Shown: positions 1 through 6,307 of the stretch, in pieces
Layout of the letters: each line of letters starts with the position of its first letter
Numbering within the stretch: the first letter of the stretch is position 1
Assembly: GCA_003476465.1 (NCBI GenBank)
Contig: DMUE01000079.1
Location: forward strand, 1 to 7,955
DNA: 7,955 bases
Source: Microbacterium sp.
Lineage (GTDB): Bacteria > Actinomycetota > Actinomycetes > Actinomycetales > Microbacteriaceae
Direction: 5' to 3'
Notes under the pieces: generated by a model
The model's input: the letters and a program-made list of their open reading frames with translations, nothing else
Databases searched by the model: none
Told to the model about the DNA's origin: nothing
Program-made: the position numbers and the translations under genes

Positions 1-455
1 CGCTCCGTCGCCGGTCCATCGGGGCCAGCGAGGTCAACGGTGACCGCGCCCTCCGACGCATCGGCTCGCACCCTCCGCGCGGTGACGCCGCGGCGGATCT
101 CGGCCGCTCCCCACCGCCTGGCGGTGGCGGACAGTGTTGCCTCGGTCGCCTGCTGAGGAAGCGTCGCGACGTACGGATGCCGCGACCGCAGCCGGTCGAA
201 TCGCACGGTGCCGAGCAGCCGCCCCCGGCACAGGGCGACGCCCGACCGCACGAGATGGGCGCCCGCCAGCAGTTCCTCGGTCGCGCCCGACGCTTCGAGG
301 GCCGACAACGCGGTGGCATGCAAGCCGACCGCGCGCGTGCCCGAAGACGCCATCGTGCGGGATTCGACGACGGATGCTTCGACCCCGTGCCGGGCGAGTT
401 CGGCCGCCAGCAGCATGCCGACGGGCCCAGCGCCGACGATCAGCACGCTATGCAC
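1..455 (-). CDS. FAD-dependent monooxygenase (PheA/TfdB type), N-terminal part
   Basis: Partial gene; the C-terminal part lies beyond the left edge, and about 151 codons are visible. Translation from GTG at 455 begins VHSVLIVGAGPVGMLLAAEL, a Rossmann FAD-binding start with GxGxxG at residues 8-13 and an acidic Glu31 at the end of the second strand that should hold the FAD ribose. Further on, a PYVATLPQQATE segment (about residues 95-106) fits the FAD_binding_3 group of aromatic-ring hydroxylases. The start codon overlaps the last 8 bases of the upstream methyltransferase gene; a second in-frame GTG at 446 is possible. As the third gene of a type III polyketide operon, it probably hydroxylates the resorcinol-type ring, using NAD(P)H and O2, to give a hydroquinone or quinone. 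The family is well supported; the substrate is inferred from neighbours. A reductase of the geranylgeranyl-reductase kind is the main alternative. Confidence 0.8.
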   Translation of the reverse strand, partial: MHSVLIVGAGPVGMLLAAELARHGVEASVVESRTMASSGTRAVGLHATALSALEASGATEELLAGAHLVRSGVALCRGRLLGTVRFDRLRSRHPYVATLPQQATEATLSATARRWGAAEIRRGVTARRVRADASEGAVTVDLAGPDGPATE

Positions 456-1173
456 CGGCGCGCCCCGTTCCCGCGCCGACCTCGTGCACCGCGAGCAGGC
501 GGAACGGGGCCGGCCTCTCCACACGCCATCCGGCGGGCACGAGCGCCGACAGCTCCTCCGGCGTCCAGCTGCGTCGGATCGAGCGGAGCCCGTCCGTCCG
601 CAAGAAGGTTCCGGCAGCGAAAGGGCTGATGCCGATCGCGTACGCGGTGTAAGCCAGGCGCGACCGCGCGATATCGGAGTGGACGCAGAGGCGGGTCGCG
701 AGCGCTGCGGAGTCGTCGAGAACCGTCCGCAGTTCGGCGCGGGTCAGGTGGTGCAGCACATGGCTCGACAGCACGACGTCGAAGCGCTCCCCGGATGCGG
801 CCAGCTGCGTGCTGTCGGTCAGTCGGTACTCGATGCCACGGACGGGTCGGGCGGCCCGGGCGACGGCGAGGCTGCGCTCGTCGGGATCGATGCCGACCGC
901 CCGCACGTCGAAGCCGTCCGCCCGTGCGCGACCCACGAGATCGCGGAGGACGTCGCCTCCACCGCATCCGATGTCGAGCAACCGCACGGGGCCCGCGGCG
1001 CAGGCCAGCGCGGGCCGGATCCGTGTGCCGTAGACCGTGCCCCACGAAGCGACGAGGCGATTGACGATCGTGAAGCGTTCGAGCGTCGCCTGCAGGCGCT
1101 CGGCATCGCACGCGGGGTCGTCCATGAGCTCGCGGAGCTCGTCATCGCGCCGTGCCAGTCCCACCGGTGTCAT
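448..1173 (-). CDS. class I SAM-dependent methyltransferase, polyketide-tailoring
   Basis: Complete gene, 241 residues, probably a soluble cytoplasmic enzyme that transfers a methyl group from S-adenosylmethionine. Motif I is LLDIGCGGGDVL (residues 65-76). The acidic residue after strand 2 is in GIDPDE (94-99), and a post-II motif, FDVVLSSHVLHHL, lies at 131-143. This is the usual layout of a Methyltransf_11/25 domain. The N-terminal helical stretch with two Asp-Asp pairs (residues 10-20) resembles family members found next to type III polyketide synthases. The ATG at 1173 overlaps the synthase stop as ATGA, implying translational coupling, and the 3' end overlaps the FAD enzyme start by 8 bases. 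The likely role is O- or C-methylation of the phenolic lipid made by the synthase, comparable in position to SrsB. Which atom is methylated cannot be read from the sequence. No membrane segment is visible, so it is not of the isoprenylcysteine-methyltransferase type seen in BpsB-like systems. Confidence 0.88.
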   Translation of the reverse strand: MTPVGLARRDDELRELMDDPACDAERLQATLERFTIVNRLVASWGTVYGTRIRPALACAAGPVRLLDIGCGGGDVLRDLVGRARADGFDVRAVGIDPDERSLAVARAARPVRGIEYRLTDSTQLAASGERFDVVLSSHVLHHLTRAELRTVLDDSAALATRLCVHSDIARSRLAYTAYAIGISPFAAGTFLRTDGLRSIRRSWTPEELSALVPAGWRVERPAPFRLLAVHEVGAGTGRAGA

Positions 1174-2336
1174 CCCGCAGCGACCGGTTGCGCGCGCCGT
1201 TCTGCATGAGCTGCGGGCAAGACGGCGGCCGGGACCCGCGCGGTGAGCAGAGCGGATTCGACGGTGAGGCCAGGCCCGAAGGCGACTCCCACGGCACGCG
1301 CCCCGTCGGAGAGTTCCGGGTCTTCGAGCATCCCCGCCAGGATGAACAGCACCGTCGCGGACGACATGTTGCCGAAGCGGCGCAGCACGTCGCGCGAGGA
1401 GTCCAGGGCGTCGCCGGGCAGGCCGAGGGCGGTTTCGAAACGATCCAGGATGCTACGGCCACCGGGATGCACCAGCCACCGGTCGACATGCCCGGCACTC
1501 GCGAGCACGGGAGCCAACGCCTCGCGCACCTCGCGGCCGACGATCCGGGGCACCTCGGCCGTCAGCGTCATCTCGAAGCCGTGGTCGCCGATGATCCAGC
1601 GCATGTCGTCCTCGCCGGCCTCGGTGAGCGCCGTGGCGAAGCCCTCCAGCTCGAGCGAGGGGGCATCCGTGGGCGGATGCCCGGTGACGACTGCGGCGGC
1701 CGCGCCGTCAGCGAAGATCGCGGAGGCGACGATCTGCTCGGGATCGGACGATGCGCGCAGGTGGATGCTGCAGATCTCGCCGCAGACGACGAGCACCACG
1801 GCACCGGGCTCGGCGGCACAGATCCGGGCGGCCTGCCGGAGCGCCGGAAAAGCGGCCGCACATCCGACGAAGCCGAGGTGGTCGCGCTCGACGGTCGTCG
1901 GCAGACCCAGATCGCGCACCAGCCGGTAGTCCGGGCCGGGGGCGAAGAACCCCGTGCACGAAGCGGTTACGACGTGCGTGACGGCGGATGCCTCGACCGC
2001 GGCGCGGGTGAAGGCGTCTCGCGCGGCCTCGGCGAACAGCGGCGGTGCCTCGCGCCGGTACACCTCGTTCCGCAGACCCGTGGGGGGCGAGAGCACCTCT
2101 CGGTCGTCCGAGGTGAGGAAAGGCGAAGCATCCGCCGGGTCGCCATCCCGTTCGTCACCCAGTTCGGCGAGCACCGTATGACGCGTCTCGATCGCCGACT
2201 GATCGAACGCCGCGCCGATGAGCCGGGCGGTCAACCTGTCGACCTGCGGCTGGAGGAGAAACAGATCTCGGACGGCGGATTGCGTGAGCACGGTTGCCGG
2301 GACGGCAGTGCCGATGCCGAGGATGTAGGCGGGCAT
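1170..2336 (-). CDS. type III polyketide synthase (chalcone/stilbene synthase family)
   Basis: Complete gene, 388 residues, a normal length for bacterial type III synthases. These homodimeric ketosynthases extend an acyl-CoA starter with malonyl-CoA and cyclise the chain within one active site. The catalytic triad is visible: Cys127 in TASCTGFF, His290 in LVHPGG and Asn323 in FGNMSS. The C-terminal glycine loop FGPGLTVE (353-360) and the GCAAAF segment (158-163) also fit. The pattern is closer to bacterial alkylresorcinol/alkylpyrone synthases than to plant chalcone synthase. It is first in the operon, followed by a methyltransferase and an FAD monooxygenase, which points to a tailored phenolic lipid, as in srsABC. 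Product type (resorcinol or pyrone) and starter length are inference. ATG at 2336 gives the conserved family start (AYILGIGTAVP). No good Shine-Dalgarno precedes it, but a -10-like TACTCT does, so the mRNA may be leaderless. Confidence 0.93.
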   Translation of the reverse strand: MPAYILGIGTAVPATVLTQSAVRDLFLLQPQVDRLTARLIGAAFDQSAIETRHTVLAELGDERDGDPADASPFLTSDDREVLSPPTGLRNEVYRREAPPLFAEAARDAFTRAAVEASAVTHVVTASCTGFFAPGPDYRLVRDLGLPTTVERDHLGFVGCAAAFPALRQAARICAAEPGAVVLVVCGEICSIHLRASSDPEQIVASAIFADGAAAAVVTGHPPTDAPSLELEGFATALTEAGEDDMRWIIGDHGFEMTLTAEVPRIVGREVREALAPVLASAGHVDRWLVHPGGRSILDRFETALGLPGDALDSSRDVLRRFGNMSSATVLFILAGMLEDPELSDGARAVGVAFGPGLTVESALLTARVPAAVLPAAHAERRAQPVAAG

Positions 2337-2341
2337 GTCTC

Positions 2342-2347
2342 AGAGTA
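2342..2347 (-). promoter_or_regulatory. candidate -10 box of the polyketide operon, possibly leaderless
   Basis: On the minus strand TACTCT (TAnnnT) sits 5 nt before the synthase ATG. Transcription would begin at or next to the start codon, which would explain the absence of a ribosome binding site. No convincing -35 hexamer is seen 16-18 nt further upstream. Leaderless mRNAs are common in actinobacteria. Proposed from position and pattern only. Confidence 0.3.
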
Positions 2348-2375
2348 ACCAGGCCAGCTCCCGCTGCGGGCCGGG

Positions 2376-2399
2376 TTGACAAGCGTGGGTTGCTAGGCT
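2376..2399 (+). promoter_or_regulatory. candidate promoter of rraA
   Basis: A perfect TTGACA (2376-2381) and a TAGGCT (2394-2399) lie upstream of rraA, but their spacer is only 12 nt, too short for a normal pair. Either TAGGCT is the -10 with a poor -35 (start of transcription near 2406 and a leader of about 20 nt), or TTGACA pairs with the weak TGACGT at 2399-2404 (17-nt spacer). The two alternatives cannot be told apart by eye. Confidence 0.35.
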
Positions 2400-2419
2400 G
2401 ACGTGCAGGCAAGCACGAC

Positions 2420-2424
2420 GGAGG
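2420..2424 (+). promoter_or_regulatory. Shine-Dalgarno of rraA
   Basis: GGAGG lies 3 nt before the ATG at 2428. It is the clearest ribosome binding site in the window. The spacing is shorter than usual, but it fixes the rraA start and contrasts with the neighbouring genes, which lack a good Shine-Dalgarno. Confidence 0.6.
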
Positions 2425-2427
2425 ATC

Positions 2428-2895
2428 ATGGCCACTTTCACCGCCGATCTCTATGACGAGCGGGGCGACGCGCTCGACTCGCTCTCGGTCCAACTGCAGG
2501 ATGTCGGCGGTGTTGCGATCTTCGACGGCCCGATCCGCACCGTCCGTTGCCATCGCGACAACGCGCTCGTGAAGGCGACCCTGCAGACGCCCGGTGCGGG
2601 CGCCGTTCTCGTGATCGACGGGGGCGGGTCGCTCGAGTCGGCGCTCGTCGGTGATCAGATCGCCGCGTCGGCGCTGCGCAACGGCTGGGCGGGCATCATC
2701 GTGTTCGGCGCCATCCGCGATCGAGAGGCGATCGGTGCGATGGCTTTCGGGGTGAAGGCTCTGGGGTCCAATCCGCGCAAGAGTGCGAAGGACGGGGTGG
2801 GAGAGGTCGATGTGCCGGTGCAGATCGCCGGCGTGACTTTCACACCGGGGGCGCACGTCTGGGCGGACCGAGACGGGGTGCTCGTCGAGCGCTGA
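2428..2895 (+). CDS. rraA: RraA family protein (regulator of RNase E / HMG-CHA aldolase fold)
   Basis: Complete gene, 155 residues, the usual length for the stand-alone RraA group. Proteins of this fold are trimeric. Some bind and inhibit RNase E (E. coli RraA); others are metal-dependent 4-hydroxy-4-methyl-2-oxoglutarate/4-carboxy-4-hydroxy-2-oxoadipate aldolases and oxaloacetate decarboxylases. Visible motifs are the N-terminal TADLYDE (5-11), DGGGSLESALVGDQ (64-77), the NGWAGIIVFGAIRD block (85-98) with Arg97-Asp98 of the aldolase pocket, and ALGSNPRKS (111-119). The GDQ and RD residues expected in the aldolases are both present, so it could be a competent enzyme. The gene stands alone, divergent from the polyketide operon and convergent with zwf, and no neighbour points to an aromatic-degradation pathway. 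The symbol follows family naming; regulation of RNase E has not been shown here and is uncertain for actinobacteria. Confidence 0.92.
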   Translation: MATFTADLYDERGDALDSLSVQLQDVGGVAIFDGPIRTVRCHRDNALVKATLQTPGAGAVLVIDGGGSLESALVGDQIAASALRNGWAGIIVFGAIRDREAIGAMAFGVKALGSNPRKSAKDGVGEVDVPVQIAGVTFTPGAHVWADRDGVLVER

Positions 2896-2904
2896 GCGGT
2901 CTGG

Positions 2905-2945
2905 CCGGCGGGACAGCACATCCGTTCCTGTCGGAGGGACGCCGG
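2905..2945. terminator. weak hairpin between convergent rraA and zwf
   Basis: CCGGCG (2905-2910) can pair with CGCCGG (2940-2945), and inside it GACAG (2912-2916) with CTGTC (2928-2932), with an 11-nt loop and an uneven internal bulge (1 nt against 7). It lies in the 77-bp gap between two converging stop codons, where a bidirectional terminator would be expected. No T-tract follows on either strand, so the call is tentative. Confidence 0.3.
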
Positions 2946-2972
2946 TGCGCACGAGCACACGGTGGGAGGCGA

Positions 2973-4340
2973 TCAGTCCAGGGTCGCCCACGACGCCGGG
3001 CCCGTCGACCCGGCCGGATACTCCTCGAGCGGCACGCTGCCCTCTCGCCACGCGTCGAGGGCGGGCTGCACGATGTGCCAGCACTGCTCCGCCGCGTCTG
3101 CGCGAACCGACAGCGTGGCGTCGCCATCGAGGATTCCCGACAGCACTTCCCCGTAGGCTCTGAGCGCCCCCTCGCCGAGTTCGGCGGTCAGCACCGTCTT
3201 CTCGAGCCGGAAGGGATCGTCGGCCCCGTTGACGTTGAGTTCGAGAGACATCCGGTCGGGACCGAGCGTGAACCGGAGGACCGAACCGGGGGCCTCGCCC
3301 GCGAAACCCGCCGGCAGGTGGCGCACCGGCCGGAATCGCAGGATGATCTCGGCGTCGCGGGCAGCGAGGGCCTTGCCCGAGCGCAGGGTGAACGGCACGC
3401 CCTGCCAGCGCGCGTTGCGCACCTCGCAGGTCAGCTCGGCAAGCGTCTCGGTGCGGCGTGCGGGGTCCACCCCGTCCTCGTCGACATACGACGGTACGGC
3501 ACGCTCACCGATCATGCCCGCAGTGTAGATCGCGCGGCGCGAGGACTGCCGGGGGTCGTCCGCCCACAGCGACGTCGCCCGCAGTGTTGCGGCCGTCGCA
3601 TCGCGCAGGTCGACCTCATCGAGGGTCGCGGGTGGTTCCATCGCGACGAAGGCGAGCACCTGCAGCAGGTGGCTCTGGATCATATCGGTCAGTGCGCCGG
3701 CGCGGTCGTAATAGCCCGCACGGCCCTCCAGGGCGAGGGACTCGTCGTAGCGGATGACCACCGACTCGACGTTCTCGGCCGACCACACCGGCTCCAGAAC
3801 ACGGTTGGCGAAGCGTGTGCCGAGCAGGTTCAGCACGGTCGAGCGGCCCAGGAAGTGATCGACCCGGAACACCTGGCGTTCGGGGACGAGCTGCGCGAGC
3901 ACCTCGTTGAGGGCATGCGCGCTCGCCTCATCGACGCCGAACGGCTTTTCCAGCGCCAGGACCGTGCCCTCGGGAAGGTGCACATCGGTGAGGGACCGGC
4001 ACGCGCGGGCAGCGACGGCCGGGGGAACGGCGAAGTAGAGGGCAAGACGCCCGGGCGCCCCGCTGACGAGCTTCCGGAGGTCTTCGACGCGGGTGATGTC
4101 CGCACGCTGGTAGCTCGTCGACCTGACCACGTCGTTCGCCGCGTCCGATCCGCTGGCGGCGAAGGATGCGCGCACGACATCGCGCCAGTGGTCATCGCTC
4201 CAGTCCTCCATGCCGGCACCTCGCAGGTGCACACGGCGCCAGTTCTCGCGTGCCAGCAGCTGGCCCAGAGCCGGAAGCAGCAGGCGCGAGGTGAGGTCGC
4301 CCGAGGCGCCCAGGATCAGGAGCGTTGTCTCGACCGTCAT
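2973..4340 (-). CDS. zwf: glucose-6-phosphate 1-dehydrogenase (divergent)
   Basis: Complete gene, 455 residues, shorter than the roughly 480-510 of most bacterial Zwf. The family enzyme oxidises glucose 6-phosphate to 6-phosphogluconolactone and reduces NADP+ or NAD+, opening the oxidative pentose phosphate pathway in the cytoplasm. The nucleotide-binding loop GASGDLTSR is at 11-19, EKPFG at 131-135, and the C-terminal VPLEEYPAGSTGP at 436-448. The substrate motif reads RVDHFLGR (159-166), where the usual form is R-I-D-H-Y-L-G-K. The catalytic-His motif reads IQSHLLQ (221-227, His224), where IQNHLLQ is usual. LRSGKAL (319-325) is present. The start at 4340 is preferred because MTVETTLLILGASGDL matches the family N-terminus; an ATG at 4385 would add 15 unconserved residues and run almost into the GH15 start. 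No opcA, tal or tkt is adjacent, so this may be a second zwf copy. Enzyme family is firm; substrate and cofactor choice are less sure. Confidence 0.88.
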   Translation of the reverse strand: MTVETTLLILGASGDLTSRLLLPALGQLLARENWRRVHLRGAGMEDWSDDHWRDVVRASFAASGSDAANDVVRSTSYQRADITRVEDLRKLVSGAPGRLALYFAVPPAVAARACRSLTDVHLPEGTVLALEKPFGVDEASAHALNEVLAQLVPERQVFRVDHFLGRSTVLNLLGTRFANRVLEPVWSAENVESVVIRYDESLALEGRAGYYDRAGALTDMIQSHLLQVLAFVAMEPPATLDEVDLRDATAATLRATSLWADDPRQSSRRAIYTAGMIGERAVPSYVDEDGVDPARRTETLAELTCEVRNARWQGVPFTLRSGKALAARDAEIILRFRPVRHLPAGFAGEAPGSVLRFTLGPDRMSLELNVNGADDPFRLEKTVLTAELGEGALRAYGEVLSGILDGDATLSVRADAAEQCWHIVQPALDAWREGSVPLEEYPAGSTGPASWATLD

Positions 4341-4347
4341 GCGCCCC

Positions 4348-4353
4348 ACCCTA
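4348..4353 (-). promoter_or_regulatory. candidate -10 box of zwf, leaderless type
   Basis: On the minus strand TAGGGT lies 7 nt before the ATG at 4340, the spacing expected if transcription starts on the start codon. The only purine stretch before the ATG overlaps this hexamer and is a poor Shine-Dalgarno. There is no clear -35. Confidence 0.35.
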
Positions 4354-4382
4354 GCCGGGACGACTCTCTCAGGCCCGGCTGG

Positions 4383-4388
4383 CACAAT
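4383..4388 (+). promoter_or_regulatory. candidate -10 box of the GH15 gene, leaderless type
   Basis: CACAAT (4 of 6 matches to TATAAT) lies 7 nt before the GTG at 4396. This is the same distance as the TAGGGT box of the divergent zwf gene, so both genes may produce leaderless transcripts from a shared 55-bp region. No good -35 or Shine-Dalgarno is visible. Confidence 0.3.
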
Positions 4389-4395
4389 CGGGACG

Positions 4396-6195
4396 GTGAC
4401 GACCCCTATCGCCGACTACGCCATGCTCAGTGACACCCGAACCGCTGCCCTCGTATCGCGGGACGGGAGCATCGACTGGCTGTGCGTTCCCCGCTACGAC
4501 TCCGCGTCGATCTTCGGCGCGCTGCTCGGAGACGATCAGCACGGATGCTGGAGCCTGCGTCCCCTCGACATGACGGCGACCGCGACGCGGCGATACGACG
4601 GCGAGACCTTCGTGCTGGTCACCCGCTGGGAGAGCGCGGACGCCGTCGCCGAGGTGTGGGACTTCATGCCGCATGGGTCGCCGGGGATCGCGCTCGTTCG
4701 CCGAATAGTCGGTGTCCGCGGCTCAATGGTGTTCACCCAGTCGATCACTCTGCGATTCGACTACGCGCGGGCGGTGCCGTGGGTGCGGCAGGCGGGCGAC
4801 GACGACAACCCGGCGCTGCTGGCGGTCGCCGGCCCCGACGCCGTCATAATTCGCGGCTCGCGCGTGCGACCGACCGGGCGCAGCCATCGCGGGACTGTAT
4901 CCGTGGGTGAGAGTGAGCACCTCGACCTGACGTTGTCGTGGTTCGTCTCCTATGAGGAGGCGCCGGAGGCACTGGATGTCGACCATGAACTCGCCGAGAC
5001 GACCCGATGGTGGACGCAGTGGGCGTCTCGTATCGAGCACCAGGGACCCCATCACGCCGAGGTCGTGCGCTCACTGCTGGTGCTGCGCGCTCTGAGTCAC
5101 CGCGACACCGGCGGTATCGTCGCCGCGGCCACGACGTCTCTCCCCGAGCATTTCGGGGGATCACGGAACTGGGACTACCGCTACGTCTGGCTGCGCGACG
5201 CCGCCCTGACGCTCGAAGCCCTCATCCGTCACGGTTTCTTGCGCGTCGTCGAGCGATGGCGGGCGTGGCTGGTGCGCGCGATCGCAGGAGACCCCGCCGA
5301 GCTGCAGATCATGTACGGCTTGGGTGGTGAGCGCGACCTGTACGAGCGCGAACTCGACAGCCTCCCGGGCTACGGGGGCGCCACGCCGGTCCGGGTCGGA
5401 AACGGCGCGGCCCACCAGTTCCAGGCGGACGTCATCGGCGAAGTCATGGTGGCGCTCGATGCGGCGCGGCTCGCTGGGCTACCCGAATCTGCGGAGTCGT
5501 GGCCGCTGCAACGGACACTCCTCACCTACGTCGAAGAGAACATCGATCGCCTCGACAACGGAATCTGGGAGATCCGTGCGCAACCGCGCATGTTCACCCA
5601 TTCACGCGTGATGATCTGGGCGGCGTTCGATCGGGGCATCCGTGCCGTACGCTCGGCGGGGCTGGACGGGCCCGCGGAACACTGGGAACACCTGCGCGAT
5701 CGCATGCGGCAGGAGATCGAGGAGCAGGGGGTGGATCCGCAGGGCGGGTTCTTCGTCCAGCACTACGGCACAGCAGAGGTCGACGCCTCCCTCCTGTTGC
5801 TGCCGCAGGTGGGATTCTGCGCCCCCGACGACCCGCGGATGCTCGCCACCGTCGCCGAGCTGGAGCGCACGCTCCTGCACGATGGGTTTCTGTTGCGGTA
5901 TCGGACAGAGAGCGGCGTGGACGGCCTCGAGGGCACCGAGCATCCCTTTCTCGCGTGCTCGTTCTGGCTGGTGCAGCAGTACGCCGCCTCCGGCCGCGGT
6001 TCGGACGCCGCAGCCCTGATGGACCGCCTGTGCGCGCTCGCCAACGACGTGGGGCTTCTGTCAGAGGAGTACGACGTCGAGGGCCGCCGCCACGCCGGGA
6101 ACACGCCACAGGCGCTCTCGCATCTGGCGCTGGTGGGGGCGGCGGATGCGCTCGTCGGTCACTACGGGCGATCCGAAGCCCGCCAGCTATCCTGA
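4396..6195 (+). CDS. glycoside hydrolase family 15 (glucoamylase/trehalase-like)
   Basis: Complete gene, 599 residues, normal for the actinobacterial GH15 group, which includes glucoamylase-like enzymes and mycobacterial trehalases. These enzymes hydrolyse alpha-glucosidic bonds with inversion. No signal peptide is seen, so it should act in the cytoplasm. The GTG at 4396 starts the conserved N-terminus (PIADYAMLSD, then LVSRDGSIDWLC). An N-terminal beta-sandwich region (about 1-220) is followed by the (alpha/alpha)6 barrel. GSRNWDYRYVWLRD (255-268) is the hallmark motif. Glu392 in NGIWEIR is the likely catalytic acid, and Glu557 or Glu558 in LLSEEYD the likely base, followed by GNTPQALSHLAL (568-579). 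The divergent zwf suggests a link between release of glucose and pentose phosphate flux. Whether the substrate is trehalose, maltooligosaccharide or isomaltose cannot be decided from sequence alone. An in-frame ATG at 4210 belongs to a run through zwf and is rejected. Confidence 0.93.
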   Translation: MTTPIADYAMLSDTRTAALVSRDGSIDWLCVPRYDSASIFGALLGDDQHGCWSLRPLDMTATATRRYDGETFVLVTRWESADAVAEVWDFMPHGSPGIALVRRIVGVRGSMVFTQSITLRFDYARAVPWVRQAGDDDNPALLAVAGPDAVIIRGSRVRPTGRSHRGTVSVGESEHLDLTLSWFVSYEEAPEALDVDHELAETTRWWTQWASRIEHQGPHHAEVVRSLLVLRALSHRDTGGIVAAATTSLPEHFGGSRNWDYRYVWLRDAALTLEALIRHGFLRVVERWRAWLVRAIAGDPAELQIMYGLGGERDLYERELDSLPGYGGATPVRVGNGAAHQFQADVIGEVMVALDAARLAGLPESAESWPLQRTLLTYVEENIDRLDNGIWEIRAQPRMFTHSRVMIWAAFDRGIRAVRSAGLDGPAEHWEHLRDRMRQEIEEQGVDPQGGFFVQHYGTAEVDASLLLLPQVGFCAPDDPRMLATVAELERTLLHDGFLLRYRTESGVDGLEGTEHPFLACSFWLVQQYAASGRGSDAAALMDRLCALANDVGLLSEEYDVEGRRHAGNTPQALSHLALVGAADALVGHYGRSEARQLS

Positions 6196-6307
6196 TCTGA
6201 CCGGTCGTTCGAACGGAAGGACGGGTGGTTTCACCACAGAAGTTGACGCGCCGGGCCGCAATTGCCGGCTACGCCGTACTCGGCGAGCCAGCGGGTCAGG
6301 CGAGGTC
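6196..6307. other. 112-bp convergent gap with small hairpins
   Basis: This is the spacer between the GH15 stop and the permease stop on the other strand. It contains the palindrome CGTTCGAACG (6207-6216), a hairpin GTGGT-TTC-ACCAC (6225-6237), and a GCCGG/CCGGC stem (6250-6254 with 6265-6269) around the palindrome GCAATTGC. Any of these could help end transcription, but none has a T-tract. A GTG reading frame of 48 codons starts at 6225 after a GGAAGG; see the findings. No known gene is recognised. Confidence 0.4.

Noticed and set aside
208..1209. Plus-strand open frame of 333 codons opposite the FAD enzyme and methyltransferase
   Set aside because: It spans two real minus-strand genes and has no protein-like motifs; an antisense shadow.
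1152..2348. Long plus-strand open frame of 398 codons opposite the polyketide synthase
   Set aside because: Its composition is His/Gly/Asp/Arg-rich without any recognisable motif, and it mirrors the synthase on the other strand, which has a full catalytic triad. It is a typical high-GC antisense shadow.
4341..4385. Upstream ATG for zwf at 4385
   Set aside because: It adds 15 residues not typical of Zwf, and would place the start inside the putative GH15 promoter. The ATG at 4340 gives the conserved N-terminus and a fitting -10 box.
4210..4395. N-terminal extension of the GH15 protein from ATG at 4210
   Set aside because: The added 62 residues are Arg/Ser-rich, lie antisense to the zwf start, and precede the conserved family N-terminus, which begins at the GTG at 4396.
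3075..4433. Plus-strand open frame of 452 codons opposite zwf
   Set aside because: No family motif, and it covers nearly all of a well-supported zwf on the other strand; it also crosses the divergent promoter region and the GH15 start.
6207..6216. Palindrome CGTTCGAACG as an operator or attachment site
   Set aside because: It lies after a stop codon between convergent genes, has no second copy that I can see, and no recombinase or regulator gene is near. A chance palindrome or part of a terminator is simpler.
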